A stretch of DNA of 37,151 nt from an uncultured Actinomycetes bacterium (GTDB lineage Bacteria; Actinomycetota; Acidimicrobiia; Acidimicrobiales; RAAP-2): the NCBI GenBank assembly GCA_903873775.1, contig CAIQPR010000047.1, positions 1-37,151 on the forward strand, read 5' to 3'. A program made the position numbers and the translations under genes. The notes below the pieces were generated by a model. That model saw nothing but the letters and a program-made list of their open reading frames with translations, had not been told where the DNA came from and searched no databases. Below, piece after piece: positions 1-9,061 of the stretch. Within the stretch, counting starts at the first letter, position 1. Each line of letters opens with the position of its first letter.

Positions 1-136
1 GACTGAGCACGTCCTGCACGCTCCATCCCGGGCACGCGGTCGCCGCGGCGAACTGCTCGGACGTGAGATGACGCGTGACGCGATCGATGTCGTCCCACGT
101 CTGGGCCAGGCCATCAATAATCCATTCGTACGCCAC
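1..136 (-). CDS. Maleylpyruvate isomerase/DinB-like family protein, N-terminal fragment
   Basis: This is a partial gene whose 3' end lies outside the left edge; 45 codons are visible. Reading leftwards from a GTG at 136, the peptide begins VAYEWIIDGLAQTWDDIDRV and continues to a CPGWSVQDVL motif. That motif is typical of the N-terminal four-helix bundle of mycothiol-dependent maleylpyruvate isomerase-like proteins (TIGR03083, DinB_2 superfamily), which are common in actinobacteria. A strong GGGAGGG ribosome site lies about 5 nt upstream of the GTG, which decides the start. In this family the Trp-Ser segment precedes a metal-binding His that would lie beyond the edge, so the substrate cannot be judged. 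It is divergent from the neighbouring tRNA-Pro gene, with about 130 nt between them that must hold both promoters. Confidence 0.7.
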   Translation of the reverse strand, partial: MAYEWIIDGLAQTWDDIDRVTRHLTSEQFAAATACPGWSVQDVLS

Positions 137-266
137 AGCACCCTCCCGCTTCGTTGTGTCGGCACCTCTGTGTCCGCAGTGCGCAGCAGCACATGGGCCA
201 CCGCCAAGGTACTTCTCGGACAGTGACCGGGTGGAGGTTTGTTCACCGTGTGCGAACATGGTGTGA

Positions 267-344
267 CGGGAAGTAGCGCAGCTTGGTTAGCGCGCCTGCT
301 TTGGGAGCAGGAGGCCGCGGGTTCGAATCCCGCCTTCCCGACCA
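267..344 (+). tRNA. tRNA-Pro (anticodon UGG)
   Basis: The acceptor arms CGGGAAG (267-273) and CTTCCCG (334-340) pair perfectly. The anticodon stem CCTGC/GCAGG encloses the loop TTTGGGA, giving anticodon TGG. A normal GTTCGAATC T-loop follows. The discriminator is A341 and the CCA tail is encoded at 342-344. Confidence 0.95.
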
Positions 345-392
345 CTACGCGGTTCCGGCCGCGCGACAACGGGAGTCCTAGGATGCCCACTC

Positions 393-2237
393 ATGACGCA
401 GCTCGCGACCCCTTCGTCCGCGGCGGCGTCGCGGGCGCCGCGGCGATCACGACTGTGGTGGGCGACCGGCGGTTCCGTGGGCCTCTCGCTCGCGATGTCG
501 ATCTACTTCATCGCCAAGTCTGAGGTCATCCAGGAACATCGTCGGGCGTTCGTGCTGTTTGATGACGCGTCCATTTCGCTCGTCTACGCCCGCAATCTCG
601 CTACGGGGCACGGCCTGGCCTGGACCTACGGGGCACACCCGGTCGAGGGTTACACGAATTTTCTCTGGACCCTCTGGATGTCCGCGCTCGAGTTGACACA
701 CGTGTCGGATCGCATGATCGGACTACTGGTCATGGCCTCCGGCGCTCTCTTGTTGGCGCTCAACACGTACCTCATCGCCAAAATCACTGCGCGGATCACC
801 AACGGCTCGGTGGGCGCGGTCGCGGTCGTGGGTGCCTTGACCGCAACCTTTTTCGGTCTCACACTCTGGACGCTTCAGGGCATGGAGACCGGCCTCGTGG
901 CCGCTCTGTACTCACTCGCCGTTGTGATCATCCTGCACATCCGGGCAACACCCGACGCCGAGAACGTCACGCGGTGGTGGTTCGCACTCGGGATCGTCTT
1001 CGCGGCCGCGGGTCTGACCCGCGACGATTGCTTGGTGATCGTCGCGGTGCTCGCGATTTACGCGTGGCGCACCCTGCGTCCCACCGCTCGACATCTCGTC
1101 GCTGTCGCCGCGCCGGCACTCGTGGCGATTCTCGGCCACGAACTGTGGCGACTCGCGTATTACGGCTATCCGTTTCCCAACACCTATTACCTGAAGCTCG
1201 ACAACATTGCGATCTCGACGCGCTTCTACCGGGGCTACCTCGTTCTCGCGCAGAACCTGACACTGCAGTACGTCATTCCGGTCGCGCTGGTGCTCGTGTA
1301 CGTCCTCGCTCGTCGTCGCCTCGGCACCAAGATGCCCGTTGGCCTGCCCCTGTTACTCGGTGTTGTCGTCGTCCAAGCCATCTACGTGTTCTACGTCGGC
1401 GGCGATTCCTACGACTACACCTACTGGGACCGGTACCTGGTTCCCGTCATCCCTCTCCTGTTCATCGTCGCGGTCGTCGCAACCTTCCAAATGCTGGAGC
1501 GTGCGGAGTTCGCAGCGTGGACCTTCGGTGCGGTGTCGTTACTCGTCGCGCTGGGCGTGGTGATCAATTGGTCGGACGCGCTGCCAACGTGGTCGCTGCA
1601 CATCGGACCGGGCTTTTACTCGCTCACCCACGTTTGGATCATCGTTGATGCCGTGAGCGCGCTGGGACTCGTGATCTTGGGGCTCGTGACGTCCAAAGGC
1701 GGCCTTCCGGCCGGCCGTGGGGTTCTCGTGGTCGCTCTCGCGGTCGTCGTGTCGGTCAATGTCGTACCGTGGGCGCGCTTTCAGCGCAGCGGACCCGAAG
1801 CACTCCCGCTCGATCGCGTCACCGCTCTCATTGGTGTCGCCATGCGCTACGCCACCCCCGCGAACGCCACCTTGGCCGTCGCCGCGGTGGGTAACCAGAC
1901 CTATTTCTCGCACCGCGCCATGATCGATCTTCTGGGCTACACCGATCACCACGTCGCCACGACACAGCCCCACCCGCAGCCGTATTTTCTGCCGGGACAC
2001 AACAAGTGGGATTACAACTACAGCATCAAGACCCTTCGCCCCGACGTGGTGATCGGTCTGTTTGAACCAACACCCACGGACATCGCGAACATGACGACCT
2101 GGGGATATCGCTCGCAGGTGTTCCCCTTCGCGGGCACGATCTACTGGCGACCCGGATGGTTCTCGCCCGCGGCGTTCTCGCATCACCTAGGCACGCTGGT
2201 TCCTCCCCGCCACGAGCGCGTCAAGGTGGGTGGCTAG
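393..2237 (+). CDS. GT-C type membrane glycosyltransferase, AftB-like
   Basis: A 614-residue polytopic membrane protein. After a short basic N-terminus there is a first membrane segment, then an extracytoplasmic loop with the FDDASIS motif (about residue 56) followed by YARNL, GHGL and VEGYTNFLW. This layout (DDA, YARN, GHGL, VEGYTN) is characteristic of the lipid-linked-sugar GT-C transferases that include mycobacterial AftB and related actinobacterial cell-envelope enzymes. About ten further hydrophobic segments and a soluble C-terminal domain of about 150 residues (containing a PYFLPGHNKWDYNY-like stretch) follow. The Asp pair is the presumed catalytic/metal site. The likely role is transfer of a sugar from a polyprenyl-phosphate donor to an envelope glycan outside the membrane; donor and acceptor are not determinable. 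The chosen ATG has a GGGAG element about 17 nt and AGG about 11 nt upstream, so the start is moderately supported. It is monocistronic between two tRNA genes. Confidence 0.75.
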   Translation: MTQLATPSSAAASRAPRRSRLWWATGGSVGLSLAMSIYFIAKSEVIQEHRRAFVLFDDASISLVYARNLATGHGLAWTYGAHPVEGYTNFLWTLWMSALELTHVSDRMIGLLVMASGALLLALNTYLIAKITARITNGSVGAVAVVGALTATFFGLTLWTLQGMETGLVAALYSLAVVIILHIRATPDAENVTRWWFALGIVFAAAGLTRDDCLVIVAVLAIYAWRTLRPTARHLVAVAAPALVAILGHELWRLAYYGYPFPNTYYLKLDNIAISTRFYRGYLVLAQNLTLQYVIPVALVLVYVLARRRLGTKMPVGLPLLLGVVVVQAIYVFYVGGDSYDYTYWDRYLVPVIPLLFIVAVVATFQMLERAEFAAWTFGAVSLLVALGVVINWSDALPTWSLHIGPGFYSLTHVWIIVDAVSALGLVILGLVTSKGGLPAGRGVLVVALAVVVSVNVVPWARFQRSGPEALPLDRVTALIGVAMRYATPANATLAVAAVGNQTYFSHRAMIDLLGYTDHHVATTQPHPQPYFLPGHNKWDYNYSIKTLRPDVVIGLFEPTPTDIANMTTWGYRSQVFPFAGTIYWRPGWFSPAAFSHHLGTLVPPRHERVKVGG

Positions 2238-2330
2238 TTCACGACGCAGAACCCGCTCGTCGTTTCACGCAACTTCGCCGAGAGAAGGATGAACGTCAGG
2301 GGGGCGTCACCAGAGGGTCGTCGCTACAGG

Positions 2331-2404
2331 TGCCCCCGGCAGGAGTCGAACCCGCAACCTGACGGGTAGAAACCGTCTGCTCTATCCAGTTGAGCTACAG
2401 GGGC
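2331..2404 (-). tRNA. tRNA-Arg (anticodon UCU)
   Basis: Read on the minus strand, acceptor GCCCCTG pairs with CGGGGGC (one G-T pair). The anticodon stem GACGG/CCGTC encloses TTTCTAC, giving anticodon TCT. The T-arm is GCGGG-TTCGACT-CCTGC. The discriminator is A; no CCA is encoded. Confidence 0.95.
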
Positions 2405-2443
2405 GCAGTCCCATCGTAGTGAGGGGCGCACGGACATCTTCGG

Positions 2444-4612
2444 CTACGACGTCGGGACGTCGACGAACACCGGAACCGAGAGCGCACCGGAGAGAACCGA
2501 ACCGACGACTTCACACGACGAGGCGCCGGTGGCACAACTCACACCCGTGAGAGTGACGGGCGCATCTCCCGAGGCCGCCACCAGCGGTATCGCCTCCGCC
2601 GTCGTGCCGATCACCCGCACGATCGACGACACCCACATCGCTCCCGCCGTCGAGCTCAACGCGACAGCGAGACACGTGGAGATCGCACACGACAGCACGC
2701 CGACGTCCTTCACCTCGACGCCACTCGGAAGAGAGATCGTGGCGTCGGTGATGGATGTTCCTTCGAGCGTCGCGACGCTGAGGGTCGCTGATGGATCGGT
2801 CGTGCCCGTGGTGAGTGATGTGCACGTACCGGACACGTCGCACCATTCTCCGGGACCCACCGGTGTCGTCGCGTTCGAGGTCGACGTGAACCACGACGTC
2901 CCGTTCCACGTCGACACCACGGTGATCGGCACCGCCGTGCTGGGCGAGGTACCGGCGTCGCCCGAGGCGAGGATGTCGCACTGGGTCATTGATGTGCACG
3001 AAATCGAGGACGAGGCGAGCAGAACGGGCGCGCCATTCACGCGGGCGGGAGCGAACGGACCCGCGTCACGGAGGACGCCTCCGACCAACGCGAATGCCTC
3101 ACTGCCGCCAATGACGAGACACACGTTACCCGTGACACAGGAAACGCCCGTGAACGCATTCGCTCTCGCGTCCGTTGTCACGCTCCACACACCCTCGTCG
3201 TACAACGCCACCACCGCGGAGGTGGCAGTCGGCGTCGCCTCGCGACCCACGGCGACGCAGGACCCGGGGTCCGTACAGGACACCGCGAGAATGGTGAGTT
3301 GTTCGTAGAACGTTGACGGGATGACCGAGGTGGTCCACGTACTTCCGGCGTGGATCATGGCGGCCGAAGCGATCGAGCCATCCGGGCCCTCGAACCAGCC
3401 GACCGCGGCGCACCAGGCCGTGGACGCGCAAGAAACCCCCGTGGTCACCTCATTACCCGCCGCACCACTCTGCGGCAGGGCGGCACTCACCAGGGCCGAG
3501 GGTGGGCCCACAAACGGTACGTCCGCGTCCGCGAGCGAGGTGATCACAACCAGACACCACACAGTGGACGGACAGGCTGCCGCGGTCGGGTGATACGTCG
3601 TGCCCATCGCGAACGGTGGGGCGTCAGACACCACGCCGGAAGATGTCACCGTCGAGATCGCTTTTGTTGACGCCGCATCGGCGGTGACAACACAGGACGA
3701 CGCGACGACGCACGACACCGAGGTAATGAAAGCTGTGGGAGACGTGGTGCTCGCAATGCGCCAAGCTCCGGAGGCTGATGACCACAGGTCGCGACCAATC
3801 CCGGCCAGGCAGCGCGTGTCACTCGAGCACGACAATGTGCCCGTCCCTTGCTCGTGCGCCAGCGCCACGCCCGACCATCGTGATCCCGATATCGACACCG
3901 CGTCATCCGCACTGCCCGTGGCCGACAAGGTCTTGTACAGCGCGTGGCACACGGTCGTGCCGCAGGAGAGATCGTTCGATCCCAGAGCCACGATTCGTGC
4001 GTGCGGAAGTCCCGTCGGGACAAAGGACGTCCATGTGCCGTGCAGTAGCTCCGCCTCGAGGGGGCTCGCGTTGCCGTCCACCCACGTGCGCGGTGACGTG
4101 GCGGTCGAGGCGGTGCCCGTGGCGAGACACGTGGGTCCGTGAAAGGACGACCCGCGTGGCGCGCACCAGACGTAAGAGAGAGTGCCGAGGTGTTCTCCCT
4201 TCGGCAGGGGAATCGCCACCAAGGTCCACGCGCCCTGCACGTCGGTCAGAACAGCGGGTGTTGTCGTGGCGACGAAGGTGGGTCCGAAGGGTACGGCGAC
4301 GCAAAAGTCCACACTCACGCACGACAGTGCGTGCGGCAAGGCCGGCACGACGGGAGAGGCCAGAACGAAACTCGACCACTGTCCCGAGGACAACGTGTCG
4401 AGAACCCCGACAGCGCCGTTGGCATCACGTCGAGTACCGAGGGCGACGCACTGGCCGACGGCGGGACATGACACTGCGGTCACGCTCGTCAACGAGGATC
4501 CGGGCACCGTCCAGGGAACCGTGCTCACCGGCGTGACGAGGTCGGCACTGGCCGGCGTGACGCTCGCCACAAGAGTGAGCAAGGCGACGGCACTACCCAC
4601 AAGTCGGCGCAC
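2444..4612 (-). CDS. Secreted cysteine-pair repeat protein
   Basis: A 722-residue exported protein of unknown function. From a GTG at 4612 the N-terminus is VRRLVGSAVALLTLVASVTPASA, a clear Sec signal peptide. GAAGGA lies 6 nt before this GTG, so I prefer it to the GTG 54 nt upstream. The mature chain is built of about 14 degenerate units of 45-55 residues. Each carries a short-spaced cysteine pair followed by small hydrophobics, for example CPAVGQCVALG, CASTAWCAAVGW, CTDPGSCVAVGR and CATGASSCEVVGS. The spacing and predicted beta-rich character suggest a repetitive beta structure, possibly propeller-like, with one disulfide per blade. The closest general resemblance is to extracellular proteins with SCxxxxxCxAVG repeats in actinobacteria. 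No transmembrane anchor or sortase motif is visible at the C-terminus. It faces the tRNA-Arg gene and appears monocistronic. Function is unknown; surface binding or adhesion is a guess. Confidence 0.75.
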   Translation of the reverse strand: MRRLVGSAVALLTLVASVTPASADLVTPVSTVPWTVPGSSLTSVTAVSCPAVGQCVALGTRRDANGAVGVLDTLSSGQWSSFVLASPVVPALPHALSCVSVDFCVAVPFGPTFVATTTPAVLTDVQGAWTLVAIPLPKGEHLGTLSYVWCAPRGSSFHGPTCLATGTASTATSPRTWVDGNASPLEAELLHGTWTSFVPTGLPHARIVALGSNDLSCGTTVCHALYKTLSATGSADDAVSISGSRWSGVALAHEQGTGTLSCSSDTRCLAGIGRDLWSSASGAWRIASTTSPTAFITSVSCVVASSCVVTADAASTKAISTVTSSGVVSDAPPFAMGTTYHPTAAACPSTVWCLVVITSLADADVPFVGPPSALVSAALPQSGAAGNEVTTGVSCASTAWCAAVGWFEGPDGSIASAAMIHAGSTWTTSVIPSTFYEQLTILAVSCTDPGSCVAVGREATPTATSAVVALYDEGVWSVTTDARANAFTGVSCVTGNVCLVIGGSEAFALVGGVLRDAGPFAPARVNGAPVLLASSSISCTSMTQCDILASGDAGTSPSTAVPITVVSTWNGTSWFTSTSNATTPVGPGEWCDVSGTCTSLTTGTTDPSATLSVATLEGTSITDATISLPSGVEVKDVGVLSCAISTCLAVALSSTAGAMWVSSIVRVIGTTAEAIPLVAASGDAPVTLTGVSCATGASSCEVVGSVLSGALSVPVFVDVPTS

Positions 4613-4710
4613 GAGACATCCTTCGGTTCGGTGCTCGCCACCGTAGTTCCTGCGTCGCCGGGCCACCCGGGAGGGATCACCTCGGCCCGTGTGACATACT
4701 GGTCACCCTT

Positions 4711-4788
4711 GGTGGGCGTAGCTCAGTTGGTTAGAGCGCCAGGTTGTGGTCCTGGAGGCCGCGGGTTCGACCCCCGTCGCTCACCCCA
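4711..4788 (+). tRNA. tRNA-His (anticodon GUG)
   Basis: It has the extra 5' G-1 (4711) opposite discriminator C4785, as expected for tRNA-His. Acceptor GTGGGCG pairs with CGCTCAC. The anticodon stem CCAGG/CCTGG encloses TTGTGGT, giving anticodon GTG. CCA is encoded at 4786-4788. Confidence 0.95.
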
Positions 4789-4912
4789 AGTTGTCCCCTC
4801 ATGACGCTCCCTCCGGGACGCCGTGAGATTTTTTGATTGATCTGTCTCACGCGCGTGTAGATTTCGCGTAGTACGCAACTCAGCGTCGGTTGACGATCCA
4901 AAAGGGGGACCC

Positions 4913-6337
4913 GTGACCATCGTCCGCGATTCGTTCTATATCAATGGTGAGTGGGTGAAGGCCGCCTCGAGCGACACGCTCGAGGTCACCTCGTCCGGCA
5001 CCGGTGAGCTCTACGCCACCATTCCCGTCGGCACGGTCGACGAAGCCAATCGCGCCGTCGACGCCGCGGCCGCCGCGTTCTTCGCCTGGAGCAACACCAG
5101 CGCCAAGGAGCGCGGAGAATTCCTGCAGCGCATCTCGGAGAAGTTGGCCGAGCGCGCCGACGAGATTGCTCTGGTGATCGCGAACGAAGTCGGCATGCCG
5201 CTGATGCTCGCCAAGGGCATTCAGGCCGGTATTCCGACGGCCACCTTCGCCGACAACGCGCAGCGCGCCATGGAGTTCACGTGGGAAGAAGAGGTCGGCA
5301 ACTCGACCCTCGTACGCGAGCCCGTCGGTGTCGTTGCCGCGATCACCCCGTGGAACTACCCGCTGCATCAGATCGCCAACAAGGTCGCCGCGGCCCTTGC
5401 CGCGGGATGCACGGTTGTTCTCAAGCCGAGCGAAGTCGCCCCGATCAACGCCTTCATCCTCGCCGACATCATTCACGAAGTCGGTCTGCCCAAGGGCGTG
5501 TTCAACCTCATCACGGGTCTGGGTCCGGTGGTTGGCGAGGCCATCGTGGCGCACCCGAAGACCGACATGGTCTCCTTCACGGGTTCGACTCGCGCCGGCA
5601 AGCGCGTCATGGAACTCGCGAGCCAGATGGTCAAGCGCGTGTCGCTCGAGCTCGGTGGCAAGTCCGCCAACATCATCCTCGACGACGCCGACCTCCAGAA
5701 GGCCATTCCGGACGCCATCTTCAAGTGCTACCTGAACTCCGGTCAGACCTGCTCCGCGCTCACCCGCCTCGTGGTGCCGCGCGAAAAGTTGGCCGAGGTG
5801 GAGGACCTCGCCGTCGCCGCCGCCGCCGGATTCGCCCCGGCCGATCCGGTGACCGGCGCCAGCCTCATTGGACCGCTCGTCTCCGCCGCCCAGCAGCAGC
5901 GCGTGCGTGACTACATTCAAAAGGGCATCAACGAAGGCGCGCGCATCCTCATTGGTGGCGTGCAGCCGCCCGAGGGTCTCGAGCAGGGCCACTACGTCCA
6001 GCCCACGATCTTCTCCGACGTCACCAATGACATGACCATCGCCCAGGAAGAAATCTTCGGCCCGGTTCTTTCCATCATCCCCTACGACACCGAAGAAGAA
6101 GCCATCAACATCGCCAACGACTCCCTCTACGGTCTCGCCGGTGGCGTGTGGGCCGGCAGCGACGAGAAGGCCTTCGAGGTCGCTCGCAAGATCCGCACCG
6201 GTCAGGTCGAAATCAACGGTGGCGCCTTCAACATCTTCGCGCCGTTCGGTGGCTACAAGCAGTCCGGTATCGGTCGCGAGCTCGGGAAGTACGGCTTCGA
6301 AGAATTCCTCGAAGTCAAGGCGATCCAGCACAACTAA
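4913..6337 (+). CDS. NAD(P)-dependent aldehyde dehydrogenase
   Basis: A 474-residue member of the aldehyde dehydrogenase superfamily, about the usual length. The Rossmann/substrate elements appear in order: [10 protein letters not shown] around residue 145, [17 protein letters not shown], the general-base Glu in LELGGK near residue 246, and the catalytic Cys280 in NSGQTCSA. The EEIFGPVL and [13 protein letters not shown] motifs follow near the end. It oxidises an aldehyde to the carboxylic acid in the cytoplasm; the sequence alone does not fix the substrate. The start is a GTG preceded by AAAAGGGGG at a good distance. The 124-nt region before it, after tRNA-His, holds candidate -35 (TTGATT, 4833) and -10 (TAGATT, 4858) boxes at a long 19-nt spacing, so that promoter is only tentative. 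A strong hairpin follows the gene. It appears monocistronic. Confidence 0.93.
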   Translation: MTIVRDSFYINGEWVKAASSDTLEVTSSGTGELYATIPVGTVDEANRAVDAAAAAFFAWSNTSAKERGEFLQRISEKLAERADEIALVIANEVGMPLMLAKGIQAGIPTATFADNAQRAMEFTWEEEVGNSTLVREPVGVVAAITPWNYPLHQIANKVAAALAAGCTVVLKPSEVAPINAFILADIIHEVGLPKGVFNLITGLGPVVGEAIVAHPKTDMVSFTGSTRAGKRVMELASQMVKRVSLELGGKSANIILDDADLQKAIPDAIFKCYLNSGQTCSALTRLVVPREKLAEVEDLAVAAAAGFAPADPVTGASLIGPLVSAAQQQRVRDYIQKGINEGARILIGGVQPPEGLEQGHYVQPTIFSDVTNDMTIAQEEIFGPVLSIIPYDTEEEAINIANDSLYGLAGGVWAGSDEKAFEVARKIRTGQVEINGGAFNIFAPFGGYKQSGIGRELGKYGFEEFLEVKAIQHN

Positions 6338-6345
6338 CGACCTCC

Positions 6346-6383
6346 CACAGAACCCCCCGGGCTTAGGTCCGGGGGGTTCTGTG
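6346..6383 (+). terminator. Hairpin downstream of aldehyde dehydrogenase
   Basis: Perfect 15-bp inverted repeat: CACAGAACCCCCCGG (6346-6360), an 8-nt loop, and CCGGGGGGTTCTGTG (6369-6383). It starts 8 nt after the stop codon. There is no real T-run after it, so it is either a GC-driven terminator or an mRNA 3'-end stabiliser. Confidence 0.7.
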
Positions 6384-6450
6384 TATGTCGGCCCAGGTTG
6401 CAACAACGCCGGTGACGAACCGCAGTGGAGCGACCGTGTAGACTCTCGGT

Positions 6451-6523
6451 GCGCCGATAGCTCAATTGGCAGAGCATTTGACTCTTAATCAACAGGTTCC
6501 GGGTTCAAGTCCCGGTCGGCGCA
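6451..6523 (+). tRNA. tRNA-Lys (anticodon CUU)
   Basis: Acceptor GCGCCGA pairs with TCGGCGC (6516-6522). The anticodon loop CTCTTAA gives anticodon CTT; the outermost anticodon-stem pair is a T-C mismatch. The T-arm is CCGGG-TTCAAGT-CCCGG. The discriminator is A6523; no CCA is encoded. Confidence 0.95.
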
Positions 6524-6571
6524 CTGAAAGTGACAGCGGTCACGTGTTCGTGTTCCGCAGCACCCCGTGAC

Positions 6572-8773
6572 TCATCTCGTGGTCGTCGGGTTCCACACAT
6601 CCGCCAGGTGTTCTCCGAGCACCGGCCACGTCATTGCGGCGAAATGATCCGACACGTGAAACAGATTTTCGTGGACGACCACGTGGTTGATGACGGCGGG
6701 GCACGTAGACGGCGTGCAGAACATGTCATCGAGCGAGACGTAGTGACCGCCCGCTGTGGTGATCGTGTCGCGCAGATGAAAAGTCGACGCCCAATTAAGT
6801 GCGGATCCCTGCGGAAATTGACACGCCGCACCCGTTGGTGTCGCCGACGCCAGACACGAGAGCGGCAGTGAACACGCGCCCACGTCGTTCACGTGAGTAC
6901 TGAGGCACGTCGTGGGATCCGGGAGGCCGGGTGGCGGCGGCGCGAGCAGAGTGACCGACGCGCCGGTCGCGCGGAGAAGGTGGACTGTGTGCGCGAGTGC
7001 CGCGAGGTACTGGTTCTCGGGCAGCGCGCGAAACGCGTAGTCCCGGTGCACGGAGTATTCGAAGTCGGCGACCACCACCGCGTAGGCGTTGACGCGGACT
7101 ATTTGCTGCAGCGCCCACGCGCGAAAGTCCGTGCACCCCACCCCCGGCGCACGAAGGCTGTAGTCCCACAGCGGAGTGTGCGCGACCTCGCAACCGGATC
7201 GCGCCACGAGGTCCACGCGAACGTGATGGCGTCGACCCAACTCGTCAAAAGCCCTCAGCCACATGGCCGCATTGGAGTCTCCGTAGAGAACCAGTGTGTG
7301 TGAGGACGCGGTGTCCCCGAAGAAGCAGTTCGTCGCTTGGTCCCCGTCCACGGCGCCGGGAGCCAAATAGTTCACGAGGCAGTTGCGAAGAATGTCATTG
7401 GGATAATCCGCCTCCACGTCCGCCACCGGCACCACGAGAGGGCCCAGGCGACGCTGTTGCGCCGCGAGTTCGACGAACGACGTCAGGTCCGCCTGGGATG
7501 TGACGACCCGAGGGGCACTGGACGTCGTCACTCCCGGCACGCTCTCCCACGAGACACTCACGAGGAGCCACGTCGCAACGAGGACCATTGCCGCAAGACC
7601 CAATGTCAACGCACGTCGGCGCCGGAGTAAGGATGATCGCCGCACCGGGTTCTCACAACACTGGTAGCTCAGCGTCGCCAGAACCACGGCGGCCACCACC
7701 ATGACGAGGCGCCCCGGGACACTCGGCACGTGTCCGAGCTTCTCGAGGGTGATCTCGAAGATCGGCCAGTGCCAGAGATACAGCGAGAAAGAAATTGCTC
7801 CGATCTGCGTCATGAGCGGCGATCCGATCACGGCCTCAAGGCGTCCGCCTCGGTGCATGCCGCCGCCCGCAATCACGAGAGCGGTGCCGCTGACCGGCAC
7901 CAGGACGGCGGTACCCGGAAACGCGGTGCTTGCGCCAAAGGACACCATCGCCACGGCGATGAGAAGCAGCCCGAGAACGCTGCACGCGCGACCAACCAGA
8001 CGCGTCGAGGTGGGCAGAGAGGGTGTCGCGAGCGCCACCAGCGCCCCGATCGCGAGCTCGCCGGCGCGCACCCACGTCGAGTAGTACGCCGCAGTGGGAT
8101 CTGTGTGAGTCAGCACGACACCGAAGACACACGACGCTGCCGCCACCGTGGCCGTGACCGCGATCGCGACGCGACGCCACCCGAGCGCACCGGCGCGCGC
8201 GATGATCAGCACAAGCACGGTCGGCCACACGAAATAGAACTGCTCTTCGATCGAGAGTGACCAGAAGTGCAACACGGGTGACGACGGACCCTGCGCCAGC
8301 AAGTAATTGGTCTCCACGTGAGAGAAATGAACATTCGCGAGAAAAGCAAGCGCGGCCCTCGCGTCCCCGGCGATGGTGAGTCCTCGTACTCCCCCGAGGA
8401 CGACGTACGTCGCCACGACGGTGGCGAGGAGAGTGACGGAGGCTGCCGGCAGAATGCGCCGGGCGCGGGTGGCGTAGAAATCGAGGAGTGAGGGTCGCGA
8501 ACCACTGTCAGCGGCCCGACTCAACATGTTGGTGATCACAAAACCCGAGATCACAAAGAACACGTCGACGCCGACGTAGCCCCCGTGAAAGGGTCCGAGT
8601 TGATAGTGGTAGGCCACGACGCTCAGCACCGCGATCGCGCGCAGCCCCTGAATATCGCGACGCCAGTACGCGCCCTCGTCGTGTCGGTCTCGTGAGGTCC
8701 GGCTCACCTCTCCGGGCGTCCCCACGCGAGTCGGGCGCGGCGAAGGGGCGGAGGCGATGGTCACGACGCGCAC
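6572..8773 (-). CDS. OafA/YrhL-type membrane acyltransferase with C-terminal SGNH domain
   Basis: A 733-residue two-domain O-acyltransferase. Residues about 38-410 form the acyltransferase_3 membrane domain. It begins YWRRDIQGLRAIAVL, carries the catalytic His56 in VVAYHYQ, and continues with GGYVGVDVFFVISGF and about ten further membrane helices. Residues about 490-733 form an extracytoplasmic SGNH hydrolase-like domain, with nucleophile Ser500 in LYGDSN and the Asp-His pair in HVSDHF near the C-terminus. Such fusions O-acetylate cell-wall glycans or exopolysaccharides: the membrane half passes the acyl group across the membrane and the SGNH half places it on the sugar. The start is uncertain. 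The GTG at 8773 follows directly on a TAGATT box and has no Shine-Dalgarno site; the in-frame GTG at 8764 is 9 nt after that box and could be a leaderless start. It is divergent from the membrane-protein/PadR operon. Confidence 0.88.
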   Translation of the reverse strand: MRVVTIASAPSPRPTRVGTPGEVSRTSRDRHDEGAYWRRDIQGLRAIAVLSVVAYHYQLGPFHGGYVGVDVFFVISGFVITNMLSRAADSGSRPSLLDFYATRARRILPAASVTLLATVVATYVVLGGVRGLTIAGDARAALAFLANVHFSHVETNYLLAQGPSSPVLHFWSLSIEEQFYFVWPTVLVLIIARAGALGWRRVAIAVTATVAAASCVFGVVLTHTDPTAAYYSTWVRAGELAIGALVALATPSLPTSTRLVGRACSVLGLLLIAVAMVSFGASTAFPGTAVLVPVSGTALVIAGGGMHRGGRLEAVIGSPLMTQIGAISFSLYLWHWPIFEITLEKLGHVPSVPGRLVMVVAAVVLATLSYQCCENPVRRSSLLRRRRALTLGLAAMVLVATWLLVSVSWESVPGVTTSSAPRVVTSQADLTSFVELAAQQRRLGPLVVPVADVEADYPNDILRNCLVNYLAPGAVDGDQATNCFFGDTASSHTLVLYGDSNAAMWLRAFDELGRRHHVRVDLVARSGCEVAHTPLWDYSLRAPGVGCTDFRAWALQQIVRVNAYAVVVADFEYSVHRDYAFRALPENQYLAALAHTVHLLRATGASVTLLAPPPPGLPDPTTCLSTHVNDVGACSLPLSCLASATPTGAACQFPQGSALNWASTFHLRDTITTAGGHYVSLDDMFCTPSTCPAVINHVVVHENLFHVSDHFAAMTWPVLGEHLADVWNPTTTR

Positions 8774-8829
8774 AATCTACGTCGTGCGGGCCGTGCGACA
8801 ACGTGGTCCGGCCGGATCGCCTGACCTTC

Positions 8830-8869
8830 GATATATATCAGTCCACGATACATCGTTAGACGATATAGT
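8830..8869 (+). promoter_or_regulatory. Promoter with candidate PadR operator repeats
   Basis: The -10 box TATAGT (8864-8869) lies exactly 6 nt before the ATG at 8876, so the transcript is probably leaderless. Upstream are a perfect palindrome GATATATATC (8830-8839) and a dyad CGAT-AC-ATCG (8846-8855). The word CGATA recurs at 8829, 8846 and 8861. A PadR gene sits in the operon, so these are plausible autoregulatory sites; that link is inference. Confidence 0.5.
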
Positions 8870-8875
8870 GAGCCT

Positions 8876-9061
8876 ATGACCGCTGACACTCCCCTTTCTT
8901 CACATCGGACTGCCGCCGACCCCGTGCGTATTGGGTTCGTCGAGAAGGCGTGCTGGCTCGTGTTGGGGATTCTTCCCGCCACCTGCCTGCTCTTTGCCGC
9001 GGGGGTCGCCTCCGCCGCCATCGTGCACGCGGGGGCGAGCGGCGGTTGCGGAGGCGGATGA
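8876..9061 (+). CDS. 61-residue single-span membrane microprotein
   Basis: A small protein not recognised from any family. Residues 1-20 are polar. Residues about 27-50 form one hydrophobic helix (WLVLGILPATCLLFAAGVAS). The C-terminus is short and Gly-rich, ending HAGASGGCGGG. The start is the ATG 6 nt after a TATAGT -10 box. Its stop codon TGA overlaps the next gene's ATG (ATGA, 9058-9061), so the two are probably translationally coupled and made in fixed ratio. This suggests the microprotein is a subunit, chaperone or regulator of the polytopic protein that follows. The terminal Gly-Gly-Cys-Gly-Gly-Gly is odd; it could be a metal or heme ligand or a processing site, but nothing in the sequence shows which. 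Confidence 0.7.
   Translation: MTADTPLSSHRTAADPVRIGFVEKACWLVLGILPATCLLFAAGVASAAIVHAGASGGCGGG

Noticed and set aside
4880..6406. 508-codon open frame on the minus strand opposite the aldehyde dehydrogenase
   Set aside because: It mirrors the codon positions of a clear aldehyde dehydrogenase; its composition (long runs of Asp/Glu/Gly/Val) is typical of antisense shadow frames in high-GC DNA.
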